DNA of 64,000 bases. Origin: Paracoccaceae bacterium (GTDB lineage: Bacteria; Pseudomonadota; Alphaproteobacteria; Rhodobacterales; Rhodobacteraceae). Location of the stretch: the NCBI GenBank assembly GCA_016124615.1, contig WGNF01000006.1, positions 219,259-283,258 of the forward strand, in the 5' to 3' direction. This document shows, in pieces, positions 43,429-53,175 of the stretch. The position numbers were made by a program, and so were the translations under genes. The notes beneath the pieces were generated by a model, which made no database searches, was not told the origin of the DNA, and worked only from the letters and a program-made list of their open reading frames with translations. Within the stretch, counting starts at the first letter, position 1; every line of letters starts with the position of its first letter.

Positions 43429-43941
43429 ATGGGTTCCGGATTTAGACGATCATCTTCGACTGGCCCGACAGGGACCAGAGTGACGACAACTCAAAAGCGC
43501 GGGGGAGACGTAGTTAAGACAACTTCCTTCAAGACTGGATCGAGTTCCCGAGTAGCATTCACGACGCGGGCTAACGGCGTAGTCGTTAGGACTGATACGC
43601 GCGTAGGCGGCGACGGTTACGTAACCAAAACGTCAAAGACAATCGCCGGTGGCAAGGCGCCAAAAGCAAGAAAACAGAAATTGCCAAAGCCTCAGAAAAT
43701 TGCGGCTTCGAAGCCGTTCAAGAAGATCGGTAGCCGAAAAAATTCGCGAAAACCTGTTTCTCGCAAGGAGGGCAGCAAAACAACCGCACTAATAACCGAG
43801 GAAATTATTGTGGCCAGTGTGGTTAAATCCATTATCCTAATTTTGCACTTTTGTGTATCCGCGATTGGTCGGATTTTGGTCTCTGTTTATAAGGGTGTCC
43901 AGAGGAAATGGGCGGGTTCGAGGGTTGGAGATAAAAATTGA
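43429..43941 (+). CDS. Hypothetical basic, Ser/Thr-rich protein with C-terminal membrane segment
   Basis: Not recognised. The 170-residue product is very basic and polar for ~115 residues (RRSSSTGPTGTRVTTTQKRGG, AGGKAPKARKQKLPKPQK, KKIGSRKNSRKP), then has a hydrophobic stretch (IIVASVVKSIILILHFCVSAIGRILVSV) that may span the membrane, ending with a basic tail. The ATG at 43429 has GGAG upstream. DNA is AT-rich compared with the backbone, so the gene was probably acquired. It may be a small membrane or DNA-binding protein. Confidence 0.5.
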   Translation: MGSGFRRSSSTGPTGTRVTTTQKRGGDVVKTTSFKTGSSSRVAFTTRANGVVVRTDTRVGGDGYVTKTSKTIAGGKAPKARKQKLPKPQKIAASKPFKKIGSRKNSRKPVSRKEGSKTTALITEEIIVASVVKSIILILHFCVSAIGRILVSVYKGVQRKWAGSRVGDKN

Positions 43942-44164
43942 AAGTGCAAAATATAGAGCGCCCTATTTTATAGTTTTCTAACAAGGACTTTTCATCTGGT
44001 AGGCTTTCTTGCCTATACCATTGCGACTCTTTCGACGATGGCCGACTCTGCTTAATTCAGGCAGTTAGCCGCGCCATTATTCGATGGCGCTGTCGCAGCA
44101 TAATGAAGCCTCCGACTTTATTATGGAGCCGAGGGAGTGATATTCTAACGTCACTCCACCCCCC
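43942..44164. other. AT-rich intergenic region upstream of the pyrG 3' end
   Basis: AT-rich DNA with two small inverted repeats (44071-44077 with 44084-44090; 44098-44103 region). No gene seen. It closes the accessory patch that begins at about 43.3 kb. Confidence 0.5.
44134..44157 (-). terminator. Weak hairpin behind pyrG
   Basis: GGAGTGA (44134-44140) with TCACTCC (44151-44157), 7 bp, loop 10 nt, eight bases from the stop. No T run. Confidence 0.3.
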
Positions 44165-45808
44165 TCACACCAGCCGGTTCACCTCCACCGCCGCCCGCAC
44201 GAAATCGGCGAAGAGCGGGTGCGGGGCGAAGGGTTTCGACTTCAGCTCCGGGTGGAACTGCACGCCGATGAACCAGGGGTGGTCGGGGATTTCGACGATT
44301 TCGGGCAGGCGGCCGTCGGGGCTCATGCCCGAGAAGATCAGCCCGCAGCTTTCCAGCTTGTCGCGATAGCGCAGGTCGACCTCGTAGCGGTGGCGGTGGC
44401 GTTCCTCGATGCTGGTCGTGCCATAGATCGCGGCGACGCGGCTGCCCGGTGCCAGCGTGGCGGTGTAGGCGCCCAGCCGCATGGTACCACCCTTGTCGTC
44501 GCCCACCTTGCGTTCGACCACATGGTTGCCCTGCACCCATTCCTTGAGGTGGTAGACCACCGGGGTGAAGCGTTTCGCGCCCGCCTCGTGGTCGAACTCT
44601 TCCGACCCGGCATTGGTTACCCCGGCCAGATCGCGGGCCGCCTCGATTACCGCCATCTGCATGCCAAGGCAGATGCCAAGGTAGGGCACGCCCTTTTCGC
44701 GGGCGAATTGGGCCGCCTTGATCTTGCCTTCGGTGCCGCGCTCGCCGAAGCCGCCGGGCACGAGGATGGCGTCGAAGGGTTCAAGCCAGGGCGCCGGGTC
44801 TTCGCGTTCAAAGATTTCGGCGTCGATCCATTCCGCCTTCACCCGGGTGCGGTTGGCCATGCCGCCGTGGGTCAGCGCCTCGGCGATGGATTTGTAGGCG
44901 TCTTCCAGCTGGGTGTATTTGCCGACGATGGCAACGCGCACCTCGCCCTCGGCGTTCATCAGCCGGTCCATCACGTCGGTCCAGCGGTCGAGGTTGGGGC
45001 GCGGCGCGGGTGAAATGCCGAACGCATCCAGCACGGCCTGATCCAGCCCCTCGCGGTGATAGGCCAGCGGCGCGTCGTAGATGGTCTTGAGGTCGGGGGC
45101 GGCGATCACCGCACTTTTGCGGACGTTGCAGAACAGCGCGATCTTTTCACGCTCCTTGTCCGGGATCGGATGTTCAGAGCGCAGCAGCAGCACATCGGGG
45201 GCAAGGCCGATGGATTGCAGTTCCTTGACAGAATGCTGGGTCGGCTTGGTTTTCAACTCTCCCGAGGCGGCAAGGTAGGGCAGCAGCGTCAGGTGCATCA
45301 GGATGCATTCGCCGCGCGGGCGTTCGTGGATGAACTGGCGGATCGCCTCGAAGAAGGGCAGCCCCTCGATATCGCCGACGGTGCCGCCGATCTCGCACAG
45401 CATGAAATCGACCTCATCCTCGCCGATGTGCAGGAAGTTCTTGATCTCGTTGGTGACGTGCGGGATCACCTGGATCGTCTTGCCGAGGTAGTCGCCGCGA
45501 CGTTCCTTTTCCAGCACGTTGGAATAGATGCGGCCAGAGGAAACGCTGTCGGTCTTGCGCGCGGCGACGCCGGTGAAGCGTTCGTAATGGCCAAGGTCAA
45601 GATCGGTTTCGGCGCCGTCATCGGTGACGAAAACCTCGCCATGTTCGAACGGCGACATCGTGCCCGGATCGACGTTCAGGTAGGGGTCAAGCTTGCGCAG
45701 CCGGACGGTAAATCCGCGCGCCTGCAACAGCGCCCCCAGCGCCGCCGAGGCGAGCCCCTTGCCAAGCGAGGACACCACGCCGCCGGTGATGAATACGTAA
45801 CGCGCCAT
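44165..45808 (-). CDS. pyrG: CTP synthase
   Basis: A 547-residue enzyme that aminates UTP to CTP with glutamine and ATP. Seen: N-terminal synthetase domain ([29 protein letters not shown] with the ATP loop), [27 protein letters not shown], and a C-terminal glutamine amidotransferase with GICLGMQM (nucleophile cysteine near residue 380) and FHPE. Complete and of normal length. Followed by the AT-rich accessory patch. Confidence 0.97.
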   Translation of the reverse strand: MARYVFITGGVVSSLGKGLASAALGALLQARGFTVRLRKLDPYLNVDPGTMSPFEHGEVFVTDDGAETDLDLGHYERFTGVAARKTDSVSSGRIYSNVLEKERRGDYLGKTIQVIPHVTNEIKNFLHIGEDEVDFMLCEIGGTVGDIEGLPFFEAIRQFIHERPRGECILMHLTLLPYLAASGELKTKPTQHSVKELQSIGLAPDVLLLRSEHPIPDKEREKIALFCNVRKSAVIAAPDLKTIYDAPLAYHREGLDQAVLDAFGISPAPRPNLDRWTDVMDRLMNAEGEVRVAIVGKYTQLEDAYKSIAEALTHGGMANRTRVKAEWIDAEIFEREDPAPWLEPFDAILVPGGFGERGTEGKIKAAQFAREKGVPYLGICLGMQMAVIEAARDLAGVTNAGSEEFDHEAGAKRFTPVVYHLKEWVQGNHVVERKVGDDKGGTMRLGAYTATLAPGSRVAAIYGTTSIEERHRHRYEVDLRYRDKLESCGLIFSGMSPDGRLPEIVEIPDHPWFIGVQFHPELKSKPFAPHPLFADFVRAAVEVNRLV

Positions 45809-45984
45809 GCGGATGGACCCCCGTGAAAGTTCCGGTTCAAAAATGCGATTCGCGGTTGTCGCGGAACAGCATCACGGGATTTGATTCATAGTCCAAATTC
45901 CGCGCGACCGCAAGCGGACCGCAAGATGCAGTAATGCCTTGTCAGGCGCGATCAAACGCTAGTGGCCAGATTCGTCTGCTGTGG

Positions 45985-46413
45985 TCAGTTGCCGGCCCGG
46001 GGCGGTGCGGCGGGCGCATTGCTGGGCGCGGCGGGTGCCGTCGTGTCGGTGGCCGGTGCGGTGCCGGTCGCCGAGGGCGGCAACAGGTCGCTCGCCGCGG
46101 GCAGCGTGGATTTCGGCACCGGGGCCGGGCCGGTCGTCGGCGTGGCCGGGGCGCTGGTGGTGGTCTGGTCGACGACCGAGCCCACGCTGGCGGAGCGCGC
46201 CGCAAGGATCGTCAGCGTCACCGAGGTGGCAAAGAAGCCCGCGGCGAAGACCCAGGTCAGCTTGGCCAGCGCGGTCGCCGCCTGCCGCCCGGTCATCACG
46301 CCGCCACCGCCGCCGCCCATGCCAAGCCCGCCGCCTTCCGACCGCTGCAACAGCACGACACCGATCAGGCAAAGCGCCAAGATCAGGTGGATGACGAGGA
46401 CGACGTTTTCCAT
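45985..46413 (-). CDS. secG: Preprotein translocase subunit SecG
   Basis: A 142-residue membrane protein: N-terminal TM (ENVVLVIHLILALCLIGVVLLQ), the loop RSEGGGLGMGGGGGGVMTGRQAATALAKLTWV, a second TM (VFAAGFFATSVTLTILAAR) and a long Ala/Thr/Pro-rich tail beyond the usual ~75-110 residues. It assists SecYE during export. The tail is typical of alphaproteobacteria. Stands alone 176 bases from pyrG. Confidence 0.9.
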   Translation of the reverse strand: MENVVLVIHLILALCLIGVVLLQRSEGGGLGMGGGGGGVMTGRQAATALAKLTWVFAAGFFATSVTLTILAARSASVGSVVDQTTTSAPATPTTGPAPVPKSTLPAASDLLPPSATGTAPATDTTAPAAPSNAPAAPPRAGN

Positions 46414-46491
46414 ATGCCGGGGCTCCGCTGGCTTCGGACGGGGCTATTTAGGCCCAAGCGTCCGGTGCCGCAACCCCTGACGTCGCCGCCG

Positions 46492-46890
46492 TCACTCGTC
46501 GGCTTCGTCGACGTCGACGCGCCCGGTCAGCGCCTGATGCAGGAAGCCCCACGACAGGCCGATGCCCAGCACCAGCGACAAAGCGAAGATGCCCAGCCAT
46601 AGGTTCACGTCATAGTTTTCCAGCAGCAGGATGCCCTGATCGTGCAACACCCAGATCAGCGAGCCGAAGACGGCGAAGACCATGATCACGCCGAAGGTGC
46701 CGATCGAGCGCAGCGTGGCGCTGAGGTAGATGACATAGCCGAGGAACAGGATCAGCCCGAAGAACACCGAAAGCGACAGGTTGCTGGTCTGGTTCATCTC
46801 GATCCAGCGGACATAATTGTACGGCGTCGGGTTGAACGTGGCCGCAAGCAGGATGAAGGCGAAGAACCATCGCAGGAATATGCCCGTCAT
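46492..46890 (-). CDS. DUF6524-like small membrane protein
   Basis: A 132-residue membrane protein with four hydrophobic segments (WFFAFILLAATFNPTPY, LSVFFGLILFLGYVIYLSAT, IGTFGVIMVFAVFGSLIWVL, LWLGIFALSLVLGIGLSWGF) and an acidic C-terminal end (VDVDEADE). Looks like the conserved hypothetical of this type (DUF6524). Starts at the ATG 46890. Function unknown. Confidence 0.65.
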   Translation of the reverse strand: MTGIFLRWFFAFILLAATFNPTPYNYVRWIEMNQTSNLSLSVFFGLILFLGYVIYLSATLRSIGTFGVIMVFAVFGSLIWVLHDQGILLLENYDVNLWLGIFALSLVLGIGLSWGFLHQALTGRVDVDEADE

Positions 46891-47055
46891 TCGCCCCCCC
46901 GAACCGGTCACGTAAATATCATTTGGTTATCCCCTGAGGACGCGCCCTGTCCAGCGTTCCGGCCGGAACAGCGGGAAGCCGCGACGAAATAGTGGTTTCG
47001 CGACCCCGGTCGGGCCGCTATACCCCGGCTCGGTTTCAGGCAACGCGAGGGGCAG

Positions 47056-48348
47056 ATGGCCAACGTCGTGGTGGTAGGCGCCCAGTGGGGCGACGAAGGC
47101 AAGGGCAAGATCGTCGACTGGCTCAGCGAGCGGGCCGATGTGATCGCGCGCTTTCAGGGCGGGCACAATGCCGGCCATACGCTGGTGATCGACGGCGTGG
47201 TGTACAAGCTGTCGCTGTTGCCCTCGGGCATCGTGCGGGGCGGCAAGCTCAGCGTGATCGGCAATGGCGTGGTGCTGGATCCCTGGGCCTTGCTGGCCGA
47301 GATCGACAAGCTGGCCGGGCAGGGCGTGGCGATTTCGCCCGAGAACCTGATGATCGCGGAAAACACCCCGCTGATCCTGCCGATCCACGGCGAGTTGGAC
47401 CGGGCGCGGGAGTCGCAGAACTCGGTTGCCAAGATCGGCACCACCGGCCGCGGTATCGGCCCGGCCTATGAGGACAAGGTTGGCCGCCGCGCGATCCGGG
47501 TTGCCGACCTCGCCGACGGGCCGACGCTGGAACTGCGCATCGACCGGCTGCTGACACATCACAACGCGCTGCGGGCGGGCCTTGGGCTGGACCCGATCGA
47601 CCGCGAGGGGTTGAAAGCGGCGCTGCTGGAGGTTGCGCCGAAGATCCTGCCGTTCGCGGCACCGGTCTGGAAAGTGCTGACCGAGGCGCGCCGGGCGGGC
47701 AAGCGCATCCTGTTCGAGGGCGCGCAGGGATCATTGCTCGACGTCGACTTCGGCACCTATCCCTTCGTCACTTCGTCCAACACCACCGCCGGGATGGCGG
47801 CCAGCGGCACCGGGCTTGGCCCGACCGCGATCGATTTCGTGCTGGGCATCGTCAAGGCCTACACCACGCGGGTCGGTGAAGGCCCGTTCCCGACCGAGCT
47901 TTTCGACGCCGATGGCGACACGCTGGGCCGCCGCGGGCACGAGTTCGGCACCGTCACCGGGCGCAAGCGCCGCTGCGGCTGGTTCGATGCGGTGCTGGTG
48001 CGCCAGACCTGTGCGACCTCGGGCGTGTCGGGCATCGCGCTGACCAAGCTCGATGTGCTGGACGGCTTCGAGACGCTGAAAATCTGCACCGGCTACGAGC
48101 TGGACGGCAAGACCTACGACTACCTGCCGACCGCCGCCAACCTGCAGGGGCGGGTGACGCCGATCTACGAAACGCATCCGGGCTGGAGCGAAAGCACCGC
48201 TGGCGCGCGCAGCTGGGCCGACCTGCCCGCCGCGGCGATCAAATACGTCAAGCGGATCGAAGAGCTGATCCAGTGCCCGGTCGCGCTGTTGTCGACCTCG
48301 CCCGAGCGTGACGATACGATCCTCGTCACCGACCCTTTCGCGGATTGA
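47056..48348 (+). CDS. purA: Adenylosuccinate synthetase
   Basis: A 430-residue enzyme that makes adenylosuccinate from IMP and aspartate with GTP. Seen: [39 protein letters not shown], the GTP loop, the IMP loop [20 protein letters not shown], and C-terminal [11 protein letters not shown] and [12 protein letters not shown] with GAGGGGCAG upstream. DUF2842 follows 4 bases after. Confidence 0.97.
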   Translation: MANVVVVGAQWGDEGKGKIVDWLSERADVIARFQGGHNAGHTLVIDGVVYKLSLLPSGIVRGGKLSVIGNGVVLDPWALLAEIDKLAGQGVAISPENLMIAENTPLILPIHGELDRARESQNSVAKIGTTGRGIGPAYEDKVGRRAIRVADLADGPTLELRIDRLLTHHNALRAGLGLDPIDREGLKAALLEVAPKILPFAAPVWKVLTEARRAGKRILFEGAQGSLLDVDFGTYPFVTSSNTTAGMAASGTGLGPTAIDFVLGIVKAYTTRVGEGPFPTELFDADGDTLGRRGHEFGTVTGRKRRCGWFDAVLVRQTCATSGVSGIALTKLDVLDGFETLKICTGYELDGKTYDYLPTAANLQGRVTPIYETHPGWSESTAGARSWADLPAAAIKYVKRIEELIQCPVALLSTSPERDDTILVTDPFAD

Positions 48349-48352
48349 ACGC

Positions 48353-48580
48353 ATGGCCCTGAGCTACAAGGCGCGGCGGCGCTGGTCGCTGGTCATCCTG
48401 CTGATCGGTCTGCCGCTTTACATCGTGCTGGCGGTCACGCTGGTCGATCTGATCGACCGGCCGCCAGTCTGGCTGGAACTGCTGATCTATGTCGGTCTGG
48501 GGTTTCTGTGGATGTTGCCGTTCCGCTTCGTCTTTCTGGGCGTCGGCCAGTCCGACCCGGATACCCCGCCCGAGGAATGA
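48353..48580 (+). CDS. DUF2842 family small membrane protein
   Basis: A 75-residue membrane protein: LSYKARRRWSLVILLIGLPLYIVLAVTLVDLI, then WLELLIYVGLGFLWMLPFRFVFLGVGQ, two TM helices with an acidic tail, the DUF2842 layout. Function unknown. 4 bases after purA, co-transcribed. A hairpin terminator follows. Confidence 0.85.
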   Translation: MALSYKARRRWSLVILLIGLPLYIVLAVTLVDLIDRPPVWLELLIYVGLGFLWMLPFRFVFLGVGQSDPDTPPEE

Positions 48581-48583
48581 AAA

Positions 48584-48609
48584 GGGCGGCGGGGTTTCCC
48601 CCACCGCCC
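48584..48609. terminator. Hairpin between convergent DUF2842 and Ala/Glu-repeat protein genes
   Basis: A GC stem of ~11 bp (48584-48594 with 48598-48609, one mismatch). On the minus strand it is followed by TTTTCATT, a credible terminator for the minus-strand gene. Confidence 0.6.
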
Positions 48610-48641
48610 GACACTCGTGACGACACCCAACGGGTGTGCCG

Positions 48642-50957
48642 TCACCGCGCGATCTTGCGCGCTTCCGGCAGATAGCGTGACGTTTCCGAAATCGCGAACT
48701 GGCCGCGTTTCACCTTCTGAATCTTGCCCTGACGCAGCAACATCCCGAAGCTGCGCAGGCTTTGCTCGCGGCTGACCGGGGTTTCCGCCGCGGCGGCGGC
48801 CGAACGCAGGATTTGCGGGCGCGAGAAGTAGGGGCGGCCCTCGACACAGGCGGAATAGGCGGCGGCGGCTTCCAGCAGGTCGGGCAACTCGGTCGCGCCG
48901 ATACGTTCGGCGAATTCGGCAAAGCTGCGCGAGTCGGCGAAGATGTTGCCGGTATCGTCGTCGGCCTCTTCGGCATCATCCTCGGCTTCTTCGAGGGCGA
49001 TGATGTTCGAGGCCGCGATGCGGCGCGGGCGGATCACCACCGGCTCGACCTTGCCGGGCGCGTCGATGCGCTGTTCCGACACCAGCACCAGCGGCGCCGC
49101 GCGTTCGGGTTGCACCACCGGGCGGGTGGTCGGCGCGGCAGAGGCCAGCGGGCGGCGCGGGCGCACGACCTGGGCCAGATCGTCGCGATACCGCTCAAGC
49201 TCGTCCGGGGCGGTGCTGTCGGCGGTGCCGTCGGTCAGTTCCTTCTCGGCCTCGGTCGCGGCGACGGCGGCTTTCAGATGCGACAGCGTCGCCTGACGGC
49301 GGCGGGTTTCGGGTTCGTCCGCCTCGGTTTCGGCATGCTGCATCAGGCGGTCGACCGCCGTCGGGTCGGCTTCGACCGTGCCGCCAAGGAAGCCCTGACG
49401 GGTTTGACCCTCGCCGACCTTGGCGGCGATCTTGGCCGCACCGCCCAGACCGGCCGCAGCCAGCGCGCCCGCGGCGAGATCGCCGATCCGGACCGACAGC
49501 GGCGAGCGGGCGGGTTCCGGCACGACCGGGACCGGGGTGATGGCTTCGGGTTCGGGCGCGGGTTCTGCGTTGGCTTCGGCCATCGGGGGCGCGGGTTCCG
49601 CTTCCGCTTCGGCCACCGGTGCGGCGGATTCCGGTGCAACCTCGGCCACCGGTTCATGCGTTTCGGCGACGGGTTCCGCCACCAGTTCACGCTCGACCTC
49701 GGCCAGTTCGGCCTGCAACTCGGCTTCCTGTTCGGGCGTCAGGCTGGACACAACCGCCACCGGCTCGGCCGCCAGCGCGGCGATCCGTTCCGCTTCGGCG
49801 GCGGCTTGTGCGTCGGCTTCCGCTTTGGCCTTGGCTGCCGCTTCGGCCGCTTGGGCTTCGGCTTCTGCCTTTGCTTCCGCTTCCGCCTTTGCCGCAGCTT
49901 CAGCGGCCTGCGCCTCGGCTTCCGCCTTTGCTTCCGCTTCCGCCTTTGCCGCAGCTTCAGCCGCCTGCGCTTCGGCTTCCGCCTTTGCTTGCGCTTCGGC
50001 TTCCGCCTTGGCCACAGCTTCGGCCTTTGCGTCCGCCTCAGCCGCCTCGGCGTCCGGGGTCAGGTGTTCGGTCTCGATCACGGCGGCTTCGCCCGGAACT
50101 GAAGGCTCGATCCGGCGCACCTTGATGACGCGGGCGCGGCGCGGGGCCACTTCGGCTTCGGCTTCGGCTTCGGCGGTGGGCTCCGGCGGGGTTGCTTCGG
50201 GCTCGGCTTCGGCGGGCGCTTCGGCCACGGTCGCCGTGACGGCGCTGAGCGAGTAGCTGGCCATCACCGCGCTGATCGTGTCTTCGAGCTGATGCCGGGG
50301 CTCGTCGGCGGCCGGGGGCGCGGGCGCCGGCTCGGGTTCCGCAACGGCTTCAACGACCGCTTCGGCCGGGGCCTCGGGGGCCTCGTCCTCGTCCACTTGC
50401 GCGATCAGGGCGTCGGCAAAGGGTTCCTCAAGTTCAAATCCAGCCTCTTCAACCGCCGCCGGTTCCGGCATCGTGGCTTCGGCGACCTCGGGCTCGGCGG
50501 CGGGTGCCGGTTCCTCGACGTCTTCGGCCAGTTCGGCCTCTTCGACGACGCTGGTGGCACGGGCGTGATCGACCGCGGCGCGGATGCGTTGCAGTTTGGC
50601 GGCGATGCTTTCGGCGGCGGGCGGCACGGGGGCCGCGGCGGGTGCAGCGACGGGGGCCGATTCCGGCATGGCAGGCGCGGGGGCGGCAAGCGGGGCCACC
50701 GGCGTGTCGGCCCGCAGCACGACGCCGTTTTCCTGAATCTTGGTTTCGACCCGGCGGTGGATCTCACGCTCGGCGATGCGGTGAAGCATCTCGGCGTCCG
50801 GGGTCGGCGGTTCCGCCCCGAAGTAGCGATCATCCGCCGCAAGATCCCGGAAATATTCGGCAATTGCCTTCATCGTCGAGAATGGTTCGTCGAACCCTTC
50901 CAACGTGCAGGAGAAGGTTCCGTAAGATACCGTGAGGATCTTGCTTGCACCGACCAT
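48642..50957 (-). CDS. Large Ala/Glu-repeat protein of Rhodobacterales type
   Basis: A 771-residue acidic protein. N-terminus (SKILTVSYGTFSCTLEGFDEPFSTMKAIAEYFRDLAADDRYFG, residues ~4-46) and C-terminus (SFAEFAERIGATELPDLLEAAAAYSACVEGRPYFSRPQILRSAA, SREQSLRSFGMLLRQGKIQKV) look conserved. Between them is a long low-complexity region rich in Ala, Glu and Pro, including three tandem 19-residue repeats. I know it from related genomes only as a hypothetical (at times mislabelled chemotaxis) protein. A TTG at 50993 would also work. Could act as a scaffold or polar-localised protein; unproven. Confidence 0.6.
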   Translation of the reverse strand: MVGASKILTVSYGTFSCTLEGFDEPFSTMKAIAEYFRDLAADDRYFGAEPPTPDAEMLHRIAEREIHRRVETKIQENGVVLRADTPVAPLAAPAPAMPESAPVAAPAAAPVPPAAESIAAKLQRIRAAVDHARATSVVEEAELAEDVEEPAPAAEPEVAEATMPEPAAVEEAGFELEEPFADALIAQVDEDEAPEAPAEAVVEAVAEPEPAPAPPAADEPRHQLEDTISAVMASYSLSAVTATVAEAPAEAEPEATPPEPTAEAEAEAEVAPRRARVIKVRRIEPSVPGEAAVIETEHLTPDAEAAEADAKAEAVAKAEAEAQAKAEAEAQAAEAAAKAEAEAKAEAEAQAAEAAAKAEAEAKAEAEAQAAEAAAKAKAEADAQAAAEAERIAALAAEPVAVVSSLTPEQEAELQAELAEVERELVAEPVAETHEPVAEVAPESAAPVAEAEAEPAPPMAEANAEPAPEPEAITPVPVVPEPARSPLSVRIGDLAAGALAAAGLGGAAKIAAKVGEGQTRQGFLGGTVEADPTAVDRLMQHAETEADEPETRRRQATLSHLKAAVAATEAEKELTDGTADSTAPDELERYRDDLAQVVRPRRPLASAAPTTRPVVQPERAAPLVLVSEQRIDAPGKVEPVVIRPRRIAASNIIALEEAEDDAEEADDDTGNIFADSRSFAEFAERIGATELPDLLEAAAAYSACVEGRPYFSRPQILRSAAAAAETPVSREQSLRSFGMLLRQGKIQKVKRGQFAISETSRYLPEARKIAR
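49834..50004 (-). repeat. Three tandem 57-bp coding repeats
   Basis: A 57-bp unit (19 residues, KAEAEAQAAEAAAKAEAEA) occurs about three times; for example the 49891 and 49948 segments repeat exactly with period 57. Low-complexity helical coding DNA that can expand or contract. Confidence 0.75.
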
Positions 50958-51098
50958 CGGAAGCTCGCTTTCTGACAATTCCAGTTCGACCAACCCTGCG
51001 CCACGGGCAGAACAATTCCGTGCACAGACGCAGGTAATTTCAAGGATTGTTTGTGGCCAACCTCGTGCATCCTTGCCTTATTCGGTGACAATGATTTC

Positions 51099-51803
51099 AT
51101 GAAACGCATGATTGTCCAGTCAAACTCGGGCGTAACGCTGGTCGGGGGCGGGCAGGCGACCCCGGCATTGTTGCGCGCCGCGTTACGGCTTGCGCCGCGT
51201 CTGGTGGCGGCCGATGGCGGCGCCGACCGGGCGCTGGCGGCGGGATTGATGCCCGAGGCGGTGATCGGCGACTTCGATTCGATCAGCGCGCGGGCGCGGG
51301 CGCTGCTGCCCGCCGCCACGCTGCATCCGATCGCAGAACAGGAGACGACCGACTTCGACAAGGCGCTGCGCCACATCGCGGCGCCCTTCGTGCTGGCGGT
51401 GGGTTTTTCCGGTGCGCGGGTCGATCACACGCTGGCGGTCTTCTCGGCGCTGGCGCAGCATCCCGACCGCCGCTGCCTGGTGCTGTCGGCGCAGGACGTG
51501 TGCTTTCTGGCGCCGCCCGCGCTGGCGCTGCGCCTGCCGGTGGGCTCGCGGTTGTCGCTTTACCCGCTGGGGCCGGTGACGGGCGAAAGCCACGGGCTGC
51601 GCTGGCCGATCGGCGGGCTGGACTTTGCCCCGGATGGCCGGATCGGCACCTCCAACGAGGTTTCGGCGCCCGAGGTGCGGCTCAACTTCTCAGGCCCGAA
51701 GATGCTGGTCATCCTTCCTCGGGCAGCGCTGCCTCGGGCAATAGCGTCGCTGGTCCCGGATCTTCGACCGGACGGCGAGCCAGCGCCCGTTCGCGGTGGA
51801 TGA
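51099..51803 (+). CDS. Thiamin pyrophosphokinase
   Basis: A 234-residue enzyme that transfers pyrophosphate from ATP to thiamin. Seen: AADGGADRALAAGLMPEAVIGDFDSI (the conserved DGGA...GDFDS), then EQETTDFDKALRHI, GFSGARVDHTLA and the C-terminal thiamin-binding GTSNEVSAPEV. Start ATG 51099 or 51108; the frame opens earlier. Its last 95 bases overlap the 3' end of the minus-strand transporter gene. Confidence 0.88.
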   Translation: MKRMIVQSNSGVTLVGGGQATPALLRAALRLAPRLVAADGGADRALAAGLMPEAVIGDFDSISARARALLPAATLHPIAEQETTDFDKALRHIAAPFVLAVGFSGARVDHTLAVFSALAQHPDRRCLVLSAQDVCFLAPPALALRLPVGSRLSLYPLGPVTGESHGLRWPIGGLDFAPDGRIGTSNEVSAPEVRLNFSGPKMLVILPRAALPRAIASLVPDLRPDGEPAPVRGG

Positions 51804-52668
51804 TGTAAAGCCCCGAGGCGCAAATCACGCCGATGCCGCACCACGTCAGCGCATTCGGGAAATCACCGAATACGAGGTAGCCGAAGGTCGCGGCGCTGAC
51901 CATTTCGAGGTAGTGCAGCGGCGCGAGGGTCGAGGCGGGGGCAAGCCGCAACCCGAAGCTCATCGACATGTGCGACACGGTCGCGGCGAAGCCGACGCCG
52001 AACAGGAACACCCAGACCCAGGCAGAGGGCCAGTCGAAGGCCAGCGAGGGGATGTCGACGTCGGTCGCGAACAGCATCACCGGCAGCCACAGCACGGTGG
52101 CGACGATGGCGGTATGCGACTGCATCGCGATCGGGTGCATCAGCGGCGCCAACTGGCGGGTGATCAGGATATAGAGCGCGAAGAACAGCGCCGTGCCCAG
52201 CGGGAAGAAGGCGACCGCGCCGAAATGCGAAAAACTCGGCTGGATCACCAGAAGCGAGCCGAGGAAGCCCACGGCGGCGGCCCCAAGGCGCCTTGGGCCG
52301 ACCTGTTCCTGATACACCAGCCAGCCCAGCAGCAGGATGATGAATGGCTCGACAAAGACGATGGCCAGCGCGTCGGCGATCGGCATCACCTGCACGGCGG
52401 CGACAAAGCAGTAGGTCGACAGGATCGAGACCACCGCCCGCATCGTCGTCAGCCACAGCACGCGGGCCGACATGCCGAAGCCTTGCCCGCTCCACGCGAC
52501 CATCGGCGCCATCAGCACGGCCTGCACGACGAAGCGGGCCAGCGTCACCTCGCCCACCGACACGGTTTGCGCGGCGAGTTTCGAAAAGACGTCGATCAGG
52601 GGGGCGATCGCACAGAACCCCACCATGAAGGCGACGCCGAGGGGGATACGGTCGGCGGGCTTGGTCAT
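51709..52668 (-). CDS. DMT-family transporter (two EamA domains)
   Basis: A 319-residue protein with about ten TM segments in two EamA halves: GVAFMVGFCAIAPLIDVFSKLAAQ... and FFPLGTALFFALYILITRQLAPLMHP..., with the second-half LHYLEMVSAATFGYLVFGDFPNALTWCGIGVICASGLYI. Substrate (amino acid or metabolite efflux) unknown. Its C-terminal codons overlap the thiamin pyrophosphokinase gene by 95 bases on the opposite strand. Confidence 0.85.
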   Translation of the reverse strand: MTKPADRIPLGVAFMVGFCAIAPLIDVFSKLAAQTVSVGEVTLARFVVQAVLMAPMVAWSGQGFGMSARVLWLTTMRAVVSILSTYCFVAAVQVMPIADALAIVFVEPFIILLLGWLVYQEQVGPRRLGAAAVGFLGSLLVIQPSFSHFGAVAFFPLGTALFFALYILITRQLAPLMHPIAMQSHTAIVATVLWLPVMLFATDVDIPSLAFDWPSAWVWVFLFGVGFAATVSHMSMSFGLRLAPASTLAPLHYLEMVSAATFGYLVFGDFPNALTWCGIGVICASGLYIIHRERALARRPVEDPGPATLLPEAALPEEG

Positions 52669-52744
52669 CCGGTCTGGCTAGCCGCCGCCCGGCCCGCCGT
52701 CGCGCACGTTTGCGACATTGCGCGGCCAGGCTTGCGGCGCGGGG

Positions 52745-53098
52745 TCACTCGGGCGTCAGGTCTTCGGTGCCGCTGCCGTCCTGCCCGGCGACCGTCCACA
52801 GCCCGCTGAGCGAGCCGTCGTCGTTGACCTTGTAGATCACCAGCCCGACATCGTTGCCCAGCACATAGGCCGCCGCGAAAGCATTTCCGTTGCGCGAGCA
52901 GATGCCGTGCGAGGTGCTGCCGCCGGTGACCCATTTGATCGTGCAGGTGGTCTTGCTGGTCAGCGTGATGGTGGCGGTGCCGCTGTAGGCCGACCCGTCG
53001 AGGTTGGTGCCATCGACCGCATAGCGGCCACCGATGGATTGCGCCGCGGCGGGCAGGACAGAGACCGCGAGAAGCGCGGCCGAAAGCATGAGTTTCAT
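52745..53098 (-). CDS. Hypothetical secreted protein
   Basis: A 117-residue exported protein: signal MLSAALLAVSVLPAAAQ with cleavage after AAA-Q, followed by a small beta-rich domain (GRYAVDGTNLDGSAYSGTATITLTSKTTCTIKWVTGG, ICSRNGNAFAAAYVLGNDVGLVIYKV) with two cysteines that may form a disulfide. Resembles conserved hypothetical lipocalin-like secreted proteins. Function unknown. Confidence 0.65.
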   Translation of the reverse strand: MKLMLSAALLAVSVLPAAAQSIGGRYAVDGTNLDGSAYSGTATITLTSKTTCTIKWVTGGSTSHGICSRNGNAFAAAYVLGNDVGLVIYKVNDDGSLSGLWTVAGQDGSGTEDLTPE

Positions 53099-53175
53099 GA
53101 CCGTGTCCTTGATACAGGGGGAATTCGAAGCCGAGTCGAGGCCCGATGGTCGGCCCCGATCACGGGTCCGTCAAG

